A stretch of 64,000 nt of DNA from Prostheceraeus crozeri (Eukaryota; Platyhelminthes; Polycladida; Euryleptidae): NCBI GenBank assembly GCA_907163375.1, contig CAJQUW010006858.1:62001-126000 (forward strand). Reading direction: 5' to 3'. A program made the position numbers and the translations under genes. Below, one piece after another: positions 47,156 through 60,219 of this stretch. Each line of letters starts with the position of its first letter. The stretch's first letter is position 1. The notes beneath the pieces are model-generated. The model saw only the letters and a list, made by a program, of their open reading frames with translations. It ran no database searches and had not been told where the DNA came from.

Positions 47156-49078
47156 TAGAGTTAAAACGATATCGATACCGATTCGATAATATCTATATTA
47201 TCGGTATTTTTCCGATACCAATAATATCGATATTTCTAAAAATAATACCGATAAAAATATCGATAATAATATCGATAATGATATCGATAACGATATCGAT
47301 AATGATATTGATAACAATATCGATAATTTTATCTATACAAATATCGATAATTATATCGATAACAATAACGATGTGAATGTCAATATCATCACCGATGATG
47401 ACATCGGTGTTATTTTTAACAATGCTATCGATCTTGATAAATCTTGAAATTGGTGTCAAATGATCATATTGGCTCCAATATCGATATATACGTATATGTT
47501 GATGACAAGATCAATATTTAGGCATACACTAGTAGTATTACCGACATAATCAGTGATAATGATATTCTTTAAGTATTGGTGAAATATTGATGATAAGTTG
47601 CCATCGATAATACGGGTATCGATATAGTATATATTAAAGAATGTATGTCGATGTCAAATATTGTTTAGAATATTGATTTTCCCTACCGTACTTTTCATAA
47701 AAGTATCGATATCGCACCTATATTTTACACACTCCTATGTACACATGTACCTATACATTATATTCGGTAGCTCATAGTAGGAGACCGCGGCCTCACAAAT
47801 TAATTTCTGTTCTTAGAGATGACTGCTCTCAACAAAATAAGCACATAACGTATGATTCGTCGGAGTAAACGGCAGTAGCCCATTGTTTCATGGCGCACAC
47901 ATAACGACTGCTGGCGATAGGCAATGTAAATGACCTTTTATCAATCATCGTTCGTTACTCAGTCTCCCCCGTGAAGAATAGGTCAGCTGATCCAAACATC
48001 AACAGACGACATAAGCTTGCGCAGCCTGCTGTCGATCGAGCAAATTTCCCAAGGCGACGCACACTGTCTTGGTTACACATTGACTAAGCGAGACCATCCT
48101 ACTTTCTCTCGTCATATTAGTGACAGACAACCACTTGATCTCACTCATTTCGAGTACTTCATACCATGGGACGAGTGAAGACTCGGGACAAGTGAAAACT
48201 CGGGACCATGGGACAAGTGAAAAGTCCGGTGTGGACACACTTTGATTTGTCCTCGCGTGAGAGGAAGGGGAAATGTAGACATTGTACTACCTCACCTTTT
48301 ATAGGCACAGCTTCAACAACAAACTTGCTTTATCATATGAAGAAACATCATCCTCTAATAAACATTTCATCTGAAAGTGCAAGTGGTGCTTCTAGCGGTA
48401 CATCGATCGAGAAATACGGACTAAAGTAATATCGCATCATCGAATCGTCCTTTACGTCACACTCAGGAAACTTTACACGCTGCAATCAGAAAACGCTCAA
48501 TAATGAAATCAACGGATTCAAGGGCTCAAGAAATATCCAGATTGATCGCTTTATACATAGCACAGAATGGAAAATCTTTGAATATCGTAAATCATGCTGG
48601 CTTTAGGAGAATACTACATTTTTTCGAACCCCGATATGAAGTTGTATCCACTACACACATTGCACAAGCTGTCTTACCAAAATTGGAAAAGGAAGTGGAC
48701 AAGTTGATTTTAGATATTCTCGAAGAAATACCATTCTTATCTCTAACTACAGGTAAGCAATTTTACCTATTTACTTTTATTAATGCTAATATCCGCACCA
48801 TACATCGGCTATTATAGGCCTGCTTGTACTCGCTAGTATGCGATAGGTTTAAATCTGTTGAGGAGACGATTCGACCTTTACACAATTCCGAATCGTCGAT
48901 ATTAATGTCAATAATTGTCGTCATAAATGTCGATATTAATATCAATAGAAATATCGATATTAATATCGATAGAAATATCGATAATAATATCAATGGAAAT
49001 ATCGATATTAATATCGATAGTTTCGATAAAGAATTTTGAAACATCGATAATGAAAATTTCACTATCGTTTTAACCCTA
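47156..49078 (+). mobile_element. hAT element, internally deleted, with 8-bp target duplication
   Basis: Inverted ends TAGAGTTAAAACGATA (47156) and its near-complement ending at 49078 (TAGGGTTAAAACGATA on the minus strand). A perfect 8-bp target duplication GTCAATAT flanks it (47148-47155 and 49079-49086), the hAT hallmark. Arrays of ATATCGATA-type repeats lie just inside both ends (47165-47480 and 48895-49040). The interior keeps only the N-terminal part of a transposase, so it is non-autonomous. Confidence 0.92.
48208..48817 (+). pseudogene. hAT transposase N-terminus (BED finger), truncated
   Basis: From about 48208 there is a BED-type zinc finger (VWTHFDLSS, GKCRHCTTS, NLLYHMKKHHP: Cys-Cys-His-His), which binds element ends. 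The frame ends at 48429. A second frame (48503-48817) carries the region before the RNase H-like core (ALYIAQNGKSLNIVNHAGFRRILHFFEPRYEV). A potential donor (ACTACAG|GTAAGC) lies near 48751. The catalytic core and C-terminal dimerisation domain are absent, replaced by the subterminal ATCGAT repeats. Not functional as a transposase. Confidence 0.75.
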
Positions 49079-49086
49079 GTCAATAT

Positions 49087-51910
49087 CACTGTATTGCTTT
49101 AATTTTTGTAGAAGTTATGTAAGCGAATGGACGCTTCTTTATCACATTGAACTGCAGCGATTGATAAAACTCGATGACATACTTTCACAATATCAAAACA
49201 AATCATGCATGCACAGCAGTTTTCTATTGCATTTTTAGCATATTTACATCTAGGGAAAAGGGTTAATTCCATGCCTCCAAGCATCCATTAGGTCCCGAAC
49301 ACGGAACAGTCGATATGGTCTACGCCTTACGATTCGGTACGGCCTATACACTATTAATATTCGCCGTGTGATGAGTAATCCTGAAAAGAAGAGAAAATGA
49401 CAGGGAATGATCTCAAGAACATTTTGACATTATCAATGTAGTAGGCCCATCTACTTGTAATCGTTGCAGAACCCGTAATTCTATAAACTAATAATAGATT
49501 TTCTTTACCCTATTTCGAACGATGGATCGACCAACCTCTATGTAGATAATGACAATATAGGCATAAATACACGATTAATGAAATACATATTTTTAAGCAT
49601 TGGAGTATTACTAATCTGAAGATAATTTTTATATTACTTACTCAACGTTAATCAGACTATCAATAAAACAAGAATACTTCTATATGATGAGCTCAGGCCT
49701 ATATCCGCTATTACAAAATGCAATATGCGTGTCGCCATCTATGGTAGGCCCTACTATTATTGATCCTAATCAATTAAAATTCTAATCAGGTCATAATATA
49801 TAGTAAAAGAACCCGTAGCCATATTGTTTATCCTAGAACAAGTTGAGGTGCTATAGTACGTATAACGTTTTCTAAGTAGGCTAGCAAATACATAATAGGC
49901 GTCGTGAATTACTCAGCGTATGATCAATACTTGTAGGGTATTGGCCTACTGATATCAAGTGATCATAATTAAGCATCAATTACTGATATCAAGAAGGCTA
50001 CATCATGTCCTGTGCATTTCGAACATGCACATATTTTTCGGTAGATCTGTTCATGAACTATACCATGAGAGCCAGTTGACGTAAATGTATAGGATAATTC
50101 TCAAAGTTAAACCAACATACAAAAAATGTTTTTTGTCAAATGATAAAAAATAAATAACAGGCCTACATGATCTTATGATGCAGCAGTTATCGAGTATAGG
50201 CACAGAGTAGCTATTACTAATTCAAAAATGACTAGGCCTACTAATATTTCAGAATAGCACATTTGTTTTTATCAAATAATATGTCCTGATCGATAAAAGA
50301 AGACCCTGTAAATGAATTCGCTAAAAATTAGATAGTTGTCATTTACCGGTATATACGCATATCACGGTATGTGAAGATTCATGGGCTTGCACTAAATGGT
50401 ATTCCTCTTTTTGACTACTATTGTTTCTTTTAGCTCACTCACAGACCAATATCGTATGATTAGCAACCGCTAAGTCTATAAGTATATGAACAATAATTTA
50501 CATCTTGAATTAAAATCCTTAATAAGTTCTTGAAAACTATGCCTACATTACTTTACGAGTAGTATCAGAAAAAGCTGGTTTGTTTCAATGGAATACATAT
50601 TGGTTTTCAAGTAGTGATTGAATTGCTTTAATCTGCATTGACTGAACTTAAGCAAACATTCAATTGAACTTACTTAGAGGTGAGGATGTCTGAGGACAAA
50701 ACGACATTGCTGTATCGAATGAATTATCGAAACCAAGTTTAGTCCATTTTCAAATCCCCGCCAAAGGTTGTCGAATCCTGGTCGGTTGTGAATCTACACG
50801 TTTTACAAGTTTCTTGGTCATATTTTTCATAATTCGCATTATTCACAATTTGACTGCCCAAACTACTAACGTATACAAGGAACATCATAACTAGACTGTT
50901 AACAAAATGAAAAAATATATTTAAATCAGAGAAATACACTCTGAAAGCTTGGCTGTCAAATCCCTGCAAACACACTTCGGTTGTCAAATTCCTACATTTA
51001 TATGTCTCTATGGGGTGGGGCATGGGTGAATAAGAAAAGCAAGAAGCTTACGCTAAAAAACACACGAATAAGACTATGAATCAGCCTTAATACACGTATG
51101 TAAATTTTGCTCTGTAATTCAAATCATTCATAATGTGTGGTGGGTGGGTGTCTTACTGAGTTCTGATTTTTTTAGTAGTAGTAATGGGTAGGCCCATTCA
51201 GAGAATTGTTAGCAGTTTTGTTTTGCCAACTTTGTGGTATATTTGGGAAACACATGATGTACATAAACGATATTATCGACTCAATGATACAACGGTTGCA
51301 TTGACAAAGGTTGAAAAAGTTCTGAATGAAAATTTCAAATCCCAGAAGAAAAGTAAGTTTCAAAGTGATAAAGTTGTGTTTTTATTTACATGTAGGTGCT
51401 GCTGCAGTATGCGATGAAAATAGTACAGTCTGCCGAACCGAGGCATTTGTTTTAGAAACCATCATAGCCTGCCAATGATAATATAGTTATCGATTTATTA
51501 TACTTTTAATTGTTACGTGTGAATATGAATATACTTGATAAACATTTTCATCTTGACATTCTTCCTGTCAATCAATGAAGGGTTACTAACTATTGTTGAT
51601 ACACATATCGGACAGACCATACGGACAATTAGAGGGAGAAGGACACATCGCTGAATTATTTAGAGCGTCAGTGTAGCAGCCCATGCAAACGCATTACCTC
51701 AGCCAGAGAAAATGAAGGTTTTGAGCATTAATGCCTCTAACTTTTGAACCAATAAGGCCGAAGGCAAACTGGATTAGCCATCTGGCATTTAGCATGTAGC
51801 AAATGGCTTATGCCTTATTCTGTGTACCTGCTTTCATTGAAACTAATGTGCTAGAATTCCATTTGCGGCTTATCCAAGTGTGCCTCCAGCCTAACCCAAT
51901 TGACTAATTG
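49087..51910. other. Unrecognised non-coding DNA
   Basis: About 2.8 kb, AT-rich. Short open frames here have no recognisable motif or supporting context, and I see no clear repeat structure. It may hold host intergenic or intronic sequence. Confidence 0.35.
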
Positions 51911-52012
51911 AAAAAATTAGTCAGCGTGTGAAAATTAGTAAGACGATAACTAACAAGAAATTTTGTCAATTTTTATCGTCTTACTAATTTTCACACGCTG
52001 ACTAACTTTTTC
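51911..52012. repeat. Near-perfect hairpin, 38-nt arms
   Basis: Arms at 51911-51949 and 51974-52012 (TTAGTCAGCGTGTGAAAATT and its complement) are almost identical over 38 nt, with a ~24-nt AT-rich loop. It could be a foldback element or a transcribed hairpin. No promoter or gene was seen. Confidence 0.8.
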
Positions 52013-52776
52013 CGTATTGAAAATGATAAGGGGACATGAATAGATGAAATGATGCTCACGCCCTGAATCATCAATATTTCAAATATGAAGTCAATTGGGT
52101 CAGTGGTTCAAAAGTTAGAAGCACTAATGTGTAAAACTTTCAGTTTCTCTATGTCAGGGGTTTTCAACCTTTTCAGGGGCGCGTACCCCTTCTACCAGAA
52201 AAATGTGGGACACGCACTCCTACCGACAGATGTGGGACACGTAACACTTACTTCAACAAAATAACATGAAAATCTAGATGCTTAGAAATTGTGCAGATAT
52301 TTCGAAATACCTAGCATAGTACGAAATATTGAACTCAGCATCTTTATTACCATTTCACTTCACTTCTCGTTTATGGCCCACATAAGCCCGTTAGCTAGGG
52401 ATGGACAGCGTGACTCTCCTCCTCTTTCTGACCCTCTTTCTGAACTTCAATTTTGAATGAGATTTAGGCCTATCATACACGTATAGTTTCCAACATTCTT
52501 AAGATACTTCTGGTCAGCAAGTCTTTCATGCAGGAATTTCAATCTAACGGTGCCTATCGAGTGAACGAATTTTCAATTTTCGAATTAAGGAATTTGTATA
52601 CAACTTATTGACGCCTTAGTAATCCAGGTATAATGATTACCGTTGTATTTATCTACTGAAATAACTAAATAATAACTCATGAATAATCAGCTCTTTCTAA
52701 AGTTACTTTTTTTCTTTTGAATACAAACGATGTTTATCTAACAATCTGAGGCCAATTGTCAAAGTTCACAATAAAG

Positions 52777-53117
52777 TCAATGAGAAGGCTGGGGCTGCTT
52801 CGAAGATGTCAGCTGCTTTATATTTGGTTCTGTCTTTGAAAGGCATACACGCAAATCGCTTTCTATGTTAAGCCGAGTTCTATACTTGCTCATTAAGCTA
52901 ACCATTGAACTGAATCCTGACTCGCAAAGGTAGGTTGATGGAAACATCAATAATTTCTTAATAACTAGAAATGCGACACGAGCATATTTCTCCGACACTT
53001 TACACCAGAAATCAGATAATGTAGCACTAGTTTCAAAAAAGTCTTTTGTAAATGAGTCATTTTGAAGATCGATGAGTTCCTCTTGGTACGTATGGGGACA
53101 TAACTGTGGTTCAATCG
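52777..53117 (-). CDS. hAT transposase C-terminal dimerisation domain (split part)
   Basis: The remaining end of the outer hAT transposase, cut off from the main part by the inserted element. It contains the hAT dimerisation signature (KKLLMFPSTYLCESGFSSM, SKYRTRLNIESDLRVCLS). Across the insertion point the reading frame continues smoothly (RNPF to TIEPQLCPHTYQEEL), and the 341 bases are open, so this half carries no visible lesion. The stop is at 52777. Confidence 0.85.
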
Positions 53118-53149
53118 TGAAAGGCAGGGCTGTGGAGCCGGAGCCTTAA

Positions 53150-55599
53150 ACCCTTTCAGCACGAAATCATTAAGATACCTGTCCTAGTGACACGCACAGT
53201 GTATCATGCAATAATTATTCAACGTAACAAAATTTGAAAATTAATCATTGTTCGATGTTACGATGACACACGATGCGTGTCGTTACTATCATTGTCCACT
53301 GTTACGGTGACACGCCAGAGGTGTCAAATAGGTATATTTTCTATATTTTATTTGTCCATTTTATGTGATTTCGAGGTGTTATTGCAACAGATAATAGCAT
53401 TAGATCTTGTCATGATGCACATGTTTTCTCCGGAAGAAAAGACGGAGAACAAGGAATGCAAATAGGTGTTTTGGGTGTTTTAGAGTTATAACACCGTAAA
53501 CAGTTTTCCTTAATTTCTCAATTTCACACAGTAATACCACAGTAAATAATTCTACACATTTTTGCTAATCTTTTTAAAACAACACAATCTATTTCGAGCT
53601 TGTATTATACACATTATGGGAACCAAACATATAAGACATATAGGCTTATATGCTTGGTTCCAATTTCCCAATCGAGTGTGCCATGAAAGCTTTTTGAATA
53701 AGACTGAATAAGATATACCTCTTATGTTTTCCTAGAAATTGTGCAATTAAAAAAGAACCGATTACCAATTACCAATTACCGATCATATAAATTTCGAGCG
53801 TATATTGCATCAATATTAATCACTCATTTTTCATTTCAATTTTATATTTACTCATTTAATTTTACTTTACTTTTGCACCTCGAATGTAACGGAAAATCAA
53901 AAGCCATTTACTGCTATTACTACACGCAATAAACACGTTTCGAAAAGTTTCAGGAAAAACAAGGAGCAGCACATAGACCAGGTTGTCCAGGGCAATCAGC
54001 ACATCGGAAGACAGTTTCTTTCCGCTTTCCGGCTTGGTAGCAAACACGGCAGAGGTCGAGGTTCTCCTTCCCTTGCTGGTATGCGTTCAAGTTTATGTTG
54101 TGGATTCCTGTTTGTTGATCGTGGTACCACAGGATTTCGTCCAATACCTGTTTGTAAGACCAAACGATTGACAGATTTCATGCAGTAATCTAGGTAGTTC
54201 ATTTTACCATCATTCTTCCTGTAGAGAATCCATGAATTGTAATGCATGATTTGAATTAAGTGCAAGCAGTACTTTACAAACCATGTATAATTTTTCCGAT
54301 TGATATCGTAATGATGAAGTGCGGCATCCAACCGGTCGACACCGCCCATATGGGCATTGTAATTCAATACAGATCGTGACTTCTTCACCGTTTCGTGGTG
54401 TCCACCTTTGACTATGCGGCTGACCTCAACATCTTCAGCAGCAGCAAACGTATCCATCAAGTAAACCGTCTTCTTTCCAGACGACTTTTGATCCACAAGT
54501 TTTACGCAAAGAACTTCGCCGTTGCGGGAATAAGCTTGAGACTTAACAGGCAGATTTAAGTGCTTTAAATCGCTCGGAACGCCCCGGTTCGAAACAGATA
54601 TCGGCTAACTACAGGAAGTATAAAAGTAACGTAACATACATACGACTTTATTCCATACCTCCTACGCTTGCTTGGGATATATTGTCGTATTCTTGGTAGG
54701 TATGTATTTTGGCATATATTATTAACTTTTTCCAGAAATGGTCGTACTTTTGCTAAATAATCATTTTCCAAATTTTCTGGGTCTGCAAAGCGAATATAGT
54801 TCAAAATTAACTGAAATCTGTCACGGGATAGAGATTCAGGTGACGAGAATATCTCTTGACGAAACACCAAATCGCCACTCCAGTATGATGCAAGCGTAGG
54901 CTTCTTGTTCAAAGCCATTAAAAATTGCAATCCAATAAACTTTCTGATTTCATTGACTGTAACTTGTCTGCTGTTTTGTAATTTCTGGCTTTCAGGATTA
55001 TCAACTAATTCTTGCCAAAGTCTGTTGTTTGTGTAGTCGCATATATCTTGCATTAAGTCGTCAGTGAAAAAGTGATTTAAGAAAAACATATCATCTTCTA
55101 ATTCATTTGGAATCTCTAAGCGTGGATGTAGTCCCAGTAAATTCTGGTCCACGTCTGGACAGTTCGCCATTCACCAGTGCTGCCACCTGCATCTTCGTCA
55201 GAGCTGCTACTTGAGTCGTTATCTCGCAAGTCATTATCTTGTATTTCATCTTCAATCTCACTGCCTGAACTGCCATCTTCGTTTGTATCAAATCCCATCA
55301 AATTCAACGCATCTGTCATGGCAGAACGCCGGACCACTTTGCGTGCTCCGAACAGCAACAACTATCAACAAATTCTGTCGGTGTGAATGATATTCAAAGA
55401 TCTGTTCAATAAACGAAATCTTACGTAATAATTCGGTGAACCTGTCCTTTGAGAGTGATCATAATTCAGAAACATTCACCGATGGTTTTATGACAGGCTC
55501 TGCGTGTCACGGTATAATCGTACTATTGCATTGATTCTAATTCCGTTAATTTGTTAATAGATACATGACACGTACAGCGTGTCGTCCGTACTGAAAGGG
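53150..55599 (-). mobile_element. piggyBac element nested in the non-autonomous hAT
   Basis: TTAA target sites at 53146-53149 and 55600-55603 flank the ends CCCTTTCAGCACG (left) and CCCTTTCAGTACG (right, other strand). The interior encodes a defective piggyBac transposase on the minus strand. It inserted about 20 bp inside the left end of the surrounding hAT. Confidence 0.92.
53966..55319 (-). pseudogene. piggyBac transposase, broken
   Basis: PGBD4-like transposase. N-terminal acidic region from ATG 55319 (MTDALNLMGFDTNEDGSS, EDEIQDNDLRD). The central domain follows in another frame (55170-54565; FFTDDLMQDICDYTN, FIGLQFLMALNKKP, SYWS, SRDRFQLILNYIRFADP). A C-terminal part lies in a third frame (to 53996; LMDTFAAAEDVEV, YNAHMGGVDRLDAALHHYDI), ending in a Cys-rich zinc-binding tail (CRVCYQAGKRKETVFRCADCPGQPGLC) read in yet another frame. 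Much of the catalytic core between YGIKSY and the MDTF region is missing, so an internal deletion plus frame breaks make it inactive. Confidence 0.88.
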
Positions 55600-55603
55600 T
55601 TAA

Positions 55604-57794
55604 GGAGCCGATGGTTTTGGTCGGAGCCGGAGCCGATTTATCACAAAGGCTCCGGCTCCGATAGTTTGAGCTTTGATATAAATCTAGAATTTTGAAAGTT
55701 ATTAATTGGCATCATAAAAAAATTAAATCATTTGAAATCTAAAAATATGTCTTTTAAGTATACCAATGATCTGTCCTCCACGACATCTTTCTTTGCAGTT
55801 GCCGCCTTCTTTTGTATTATATTTATTATATATTCACACACATGTGTAATATTTTTTTATTGCATATGTTTCGTAAGACTAATTTCCATATTGACAACGT
55901 ATTCTCCAAAATCCATTAATTTGAAGACTTGTTATATGCATGCTAACTAGATGATTGTAGATTCCTAGAGACAAGTCGCCAGTCATTTATGTACACATTT
56001 TCAGTTCAGTCAGCAAAGATAATATAGCTACATTTCTTGCGCAATGTCTTAAATCTACGGTTACTATGTAGGCTATCATCTATCGGTATGGCTACTGGCA
56101 TCTGTGACAATGCCAATTTCCTTAGATTGTATTGTAGGCTCTTGTGCAATCCCCCCACCTACATTTTTCAAAACAATCGATTATTCAATTTGATCAATTT
56201 TGATTGGAGGGATAACTCTTCACACTCACACGAATGACCTGACTACAAGTCCTCACATGGCTATAGCAATAAGCGACCCAGCCACTTCTAGTAGCGCCCT
56301 ATTATTTTAAAGGTATCTCATTCACAATGAATTTCCTTTGACTTTAAAATTCAAAGGGTATATTTCAATGCGAAAAACCTGAAGGCAAATTACAATGTTG
56401 ACTTGCTGACGAAGTTTGCGACCATGACATCGCAATTACCCACGTAGATTTTTACAACAGCACGGAATACTTCACTCAAACCGGTGATCCTGAAACGGAC
56501 ATCCAATGGTGCTGCATCTTTTGACCAGAGAAAAAATGGGGGGGGGGAGGACTGCACAAGAGCCGTATCGTGTAATAATATTTCCCCAAATGTCATAGAC
56601 CTGTGGATTTTAAGAATTTTCATTATTATTTTTTCCGTCTGTCAGCACTTTATGCTGATATCATGCTGACTTATATCTAAACAATAAAAAAAGACAGACG
56701 CTCTCAATAAAGGCGCCTTTTGACCTCCCTTTTTTATTGTCTGTGACATTAAACCGCACGCGCATTCGAAAGCTAGCAAAGTAGATGGGATTTCTGCTCG
56801 GTGCTCGCAGTCAAATTTTTATTATGCATAGCACCCTGCAACATACTGTGTGATACTCCGAGTTCAGTTTCATCAGCCCAACCATCATCAGAGGAATAGT
56901 GGTAATGTGTTATACATAAATTGAATATAATAATATACATGAATCATTGATGAATTATTTAGTGCAACTTTACGCCATAATGAAAAATACGAAATTAATA
57001 TAATGTAAGTTAGGCCTTAACTTATTAAGTATGCTGCATAGAATTACAAAACTTGTCCTAAATTAGATATTTTTAATTTTTTTAAGTATAATTTTCAATT
57101 GTACATTTCTAGCCTACACTGCAATGAGGCTATCTAAATTACAATTTCTACAGATGATGAGTCGTGGGCTACCCACCGATCATATTATTCATGGACCAAC
57201 AGACTATTGAATAAAGGCAATAACAAATAACAATAACAACCTAAGCTAGCCTATATACACTTTAATATTCAATAAAGCAATTGATATCTTTATTGATACG
57301 GTATATTTAGCTATATAGCCGATACCCTTTCCATGTTCGAGGAGATACAGGCCCTATAAGCTATTTAGAGGTATACGCTATCCAGTTTCATATTCAAGCT
57401 TTGTTAAAAAGCTTATACTACTATTCGGCCCCTGTGACGGCTAATTAGGTATATCTTCATCACTCATGTGGTCTTATTTAATGTAGCCTCGTAGTAGACT
57501 GGTTGCAGGCTAGGCCAATTTATATTTAGCCAGTGCGGGAGATCTTTATCTAATTTAACCAATCCTGGCTATAACTTTATTTTATCTTTCAGAGATAGTC
57601 AATTCATGCAAAAATATATGACAAGTATGTTATTTGTCATTATATTAGGCTATTATCATTTTTATTATTAACTTAAGTCGTTGCTTGTTAATGAAAACTA
57701 ATTTGATGATTGTAGCAAGCCTCTAAAGGCCACACCGTTATCCAAAAAACCCGTTCAACGGATCCAGGATAACCAGCATAGATAGAACCTGAAT
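55604..57794. other. Interior of the non-autonomous hAT
   Basis: AT-rich filler with no recognisable transposase or gene. GGCTCCGGCTCC words lie near its left edge. Confidence 0.5.
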
Positions 57795-57885
57795 TTGAAG
57801 TCGGAGCCGGAGCCGAGCCGGAGCCTTTCACATCAGTGTCGTGGAGCCGGAGCCGATGAGATAACGCATCGGCTCCACAGCGCTG

Positions 57886-59657
57886 ATGAAAGGGTTTCTG
57901 GCGATTCTCAGCGTAATGTCATCAATTTGTGGAAGGTAAGAAGAAACCTCGCTGTGAAGTGACTGTAAGTGAATACAAATATCTTCTTGCACCGACATAA
58001 CTTCTTCCACCGAGGACTGTTGAGCATGCTCGTAGAAACAATCAAACATAGCGAAGTTGTTCTCACTAGCATTTGTTTCCAATAATTTCAGCTTGGCTAG
58101 AAATGCTACAATCAAATTCATGAAATCCAAAACAGTTGCACTACCACCTTGCATGGATCGGTTCACAATATTAATTCTCCCAAATATATCTGACATATAG
58201 CTCAGTCGTAGCATCCATGTTCTGTCGTTCAACCTATCCACGAAAGCTGCAGTTCGAGTGTCACCTTGTTGTTGAAAGAAAAGGAGCAATTCTTCTGCTA
58301 AATGTAGCATTCGATTCAGCATGTTTCCGGCTGACAGCCATCGTACTTGTGTGTAGTAGAGAAGGTTTTTGTGTTCTGCAGACAGCTCTTGACAAAGAAC
58401 GCGGAATAGGCGAGTGTTCGTGGCACTTCGTTTGACAAAATTCACCATTGCTATCACGTCCTTGAGTACGATATGCATATCAGGTGGCAACGTTTTCGAG
58501 GCTAGGGCATACCGGTGAATCATACAATGAAGAGCAACGCACGATGAGCTGACAGCTTTGACTCTAGCTTGAAACCCTGAATTTCTACCAAGCATGGCAG
58601 GAGCTCCATCCGTTGTTACTGGGCATAATTTTGACCAGTCTAACCCGGATTCACGAAAGAACGTATCAACTTCTCTGAAAATGTCCTCTGATGTCGTAGT
58701 TGTATTAAGTGGACGACAGAACATAAATTCCTCTTTTAAATGACAATCTGTCATGTACTTTACAAATACCATCAACTGAGAATTACTTTTGATATCAGTT
58801 GACTCATCCAACTGTATTGCGAAAAAATCAAATGCAGAATGCTTTATTTCACTTATGACTTGCGATTTTATTTCATCTGCTATGTCATCAATGCGACGTT
58901 TGATAGTATTGTCAGAAAGGGACAGTGGTGCAAGTTTAGCGACATACTTATCTCCTATCATTGTTTCTATGATATCTCTACAACACGGTAATATCAATCT
59001 CTCACCGATCGTATGGGGATTCTTTTCCTTTGCGATGCGTAACGCTACTTTATATGAAGTTTCCACTGCTGCTTCATTCCCTTTAACGAACGTTCCGGAC
59101 TCATCAAGACGCAATGCCATTAATGACGTAAGTCTATGTCTGAAATAGTCACTGTCTTTCTTTGTCAACTCAGGGTGGCATCTACTCAAATGTCTTTTCA
59201 AAAGACTTGGCTTCATACTATGGCGTGACAAAACTTTCGCGCACACAACACACTGAGGGCATTCAAAGCCGTTGTGTAGGATTGATGTGAAACCAAATTC
59301 GATGTAGCAGTCACTGTACTGTCGGATTTTCGTGGAAACTTCTTCATTAACCACAACACTTGAAGAAACGGAGGAAACCTCTAAAGGCGCAGCAAATAAC
59401 TCAGTTGAGGCACGAGATGACGACGGCGGTTCCGGCACATGTAGTCGAATAGATTCCAAAGGAACTTCAGTCGAGGCATGAGATGATGGCGATGGTTCTG
59501 GCACATGTAGTCGAATAGATTCCGAAGGCACTTCAGCTGAGGCACGAGATGATGGAGACGGTTGCGGACAAAAGAATCTACTTATTTTCGGTGTCGACAT
59601 ACTTGAATGTTTTAAGCTTCGATCCCTATCACGTTTTCGTCTGTTTGCACCAGGCAT
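57886..59657 (-). CDS. hAT transposase, main part (split by insertion)
   Basis: Starts MPGANRRKRDRDRS at 59657, followed by a Ser/Pro-rich N-terminus with three near-copies of a SRASTEVP/ESIRLHVPEP segment. A BED-like finger comes next (CPQCVVCAKVL...LLKRHLSRCHPE), then the RNase H-like core (FAIQLDESTDI with the first Asp; VTTDGAPAMLG with the second Asp; CMIHRYALASK; YYTQVRWLSAGNML with the conserved Trp), as in ZBED5/SCAND3-type hATs. The frame runs intact into the inserted hAT at 57886. Sequence 53117-52777 supplies the missing C-terminus in frame through one copy of the target duplication. The gene was therefore open when it was hit. Confidence 0.88.
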
Positions 59658-60219
59658 AGTTTATTCTTCTATAGAAGATTCCGGTAGTCTCTAATTAACA
59701 ACAGGAGACCTCACAGCAATGAAGTAAGTCAATCACTCTTGAACTCGCAGTACCTTAAGACAATTCAGTATCAACTACCAACCCGAAATCTCATCTGTCT
59801 ATTTTTCATTCCTGTGACGTAGTGTGTTAGTGTAACATAGCTACATCCCACGTTCCCCTATCCATCGACAGTGCCGCGTGCGTTACTGTGTCAGCATTCA
59901 AGCATGCGTTTCAGTTGGCAATCGATGCGTTCACTGAAAGCGCGTCGACCAATCGTGGATAGAGCGTGAATTCGACCATGTCACGCTGTGCAGCTTGTAC
60001 ATGTAAGTTGAAAACATCAGTGTACACTGTACAGTCACACTCACAGCAGAGTTGAGTATTACAGCTAAATAACGAATGCTTAAGCCTGTTTTTCACATCC
60101 TTCAGCTGTATGCTTAGTAAATATTTGAATTCTTAATTTCAAGACGCGTACCCCCATACAGAAGGGGCACGTACCCCCAGAGGTACGCGTACCTAAGGTT
60201 GAAAACCGCTGCTCTATGT

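Larger units (their letters stand above)
53125..57885. mobile_element. Non-autonomous hAT nested in the outer hAT
   Basis: Ends CAGGGCTGTGGAGCC (53125) and the complement of CAGCGCTGTGGAGCC (ending 57885), flanked by near-identical 8-bp duplications GTGAAAGG (53117-53124) and ATGAAAGG (57886-57893). Subterminal GGAGCCGGAGCC repeats occur at both ends. No transposase of its own is recognised in the 2.3 kb that remain once the internal piggyBac is set aside (mainly 55604-57860). Confidence 0.88.
52155..60211 (-). mobile_element. hAT element (outer), 8 kb with nested insertions
   Basis: Inverted ends CAGGGGTTTTCAACC (52155) and, on the other strand, CAGCGGTTTTCAACC (ending 60211), flanked by the 8-bp target duplication CTCTATGT (52147-52154 and 60212-60219). 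It carries one minus-strand transposase. A second hAT (53125-57885) has inserted into its coding sequence near the C-terminus. Without that insertion the element would be about 3.3 kb. Confidence 0.93.

Noticed and set aside
47193-47459. 88-residue Ile/Asp-rich frame
   Set aside because: It is a translation of the ATCGATA simple repeat in the hAT end, not a protein gene.
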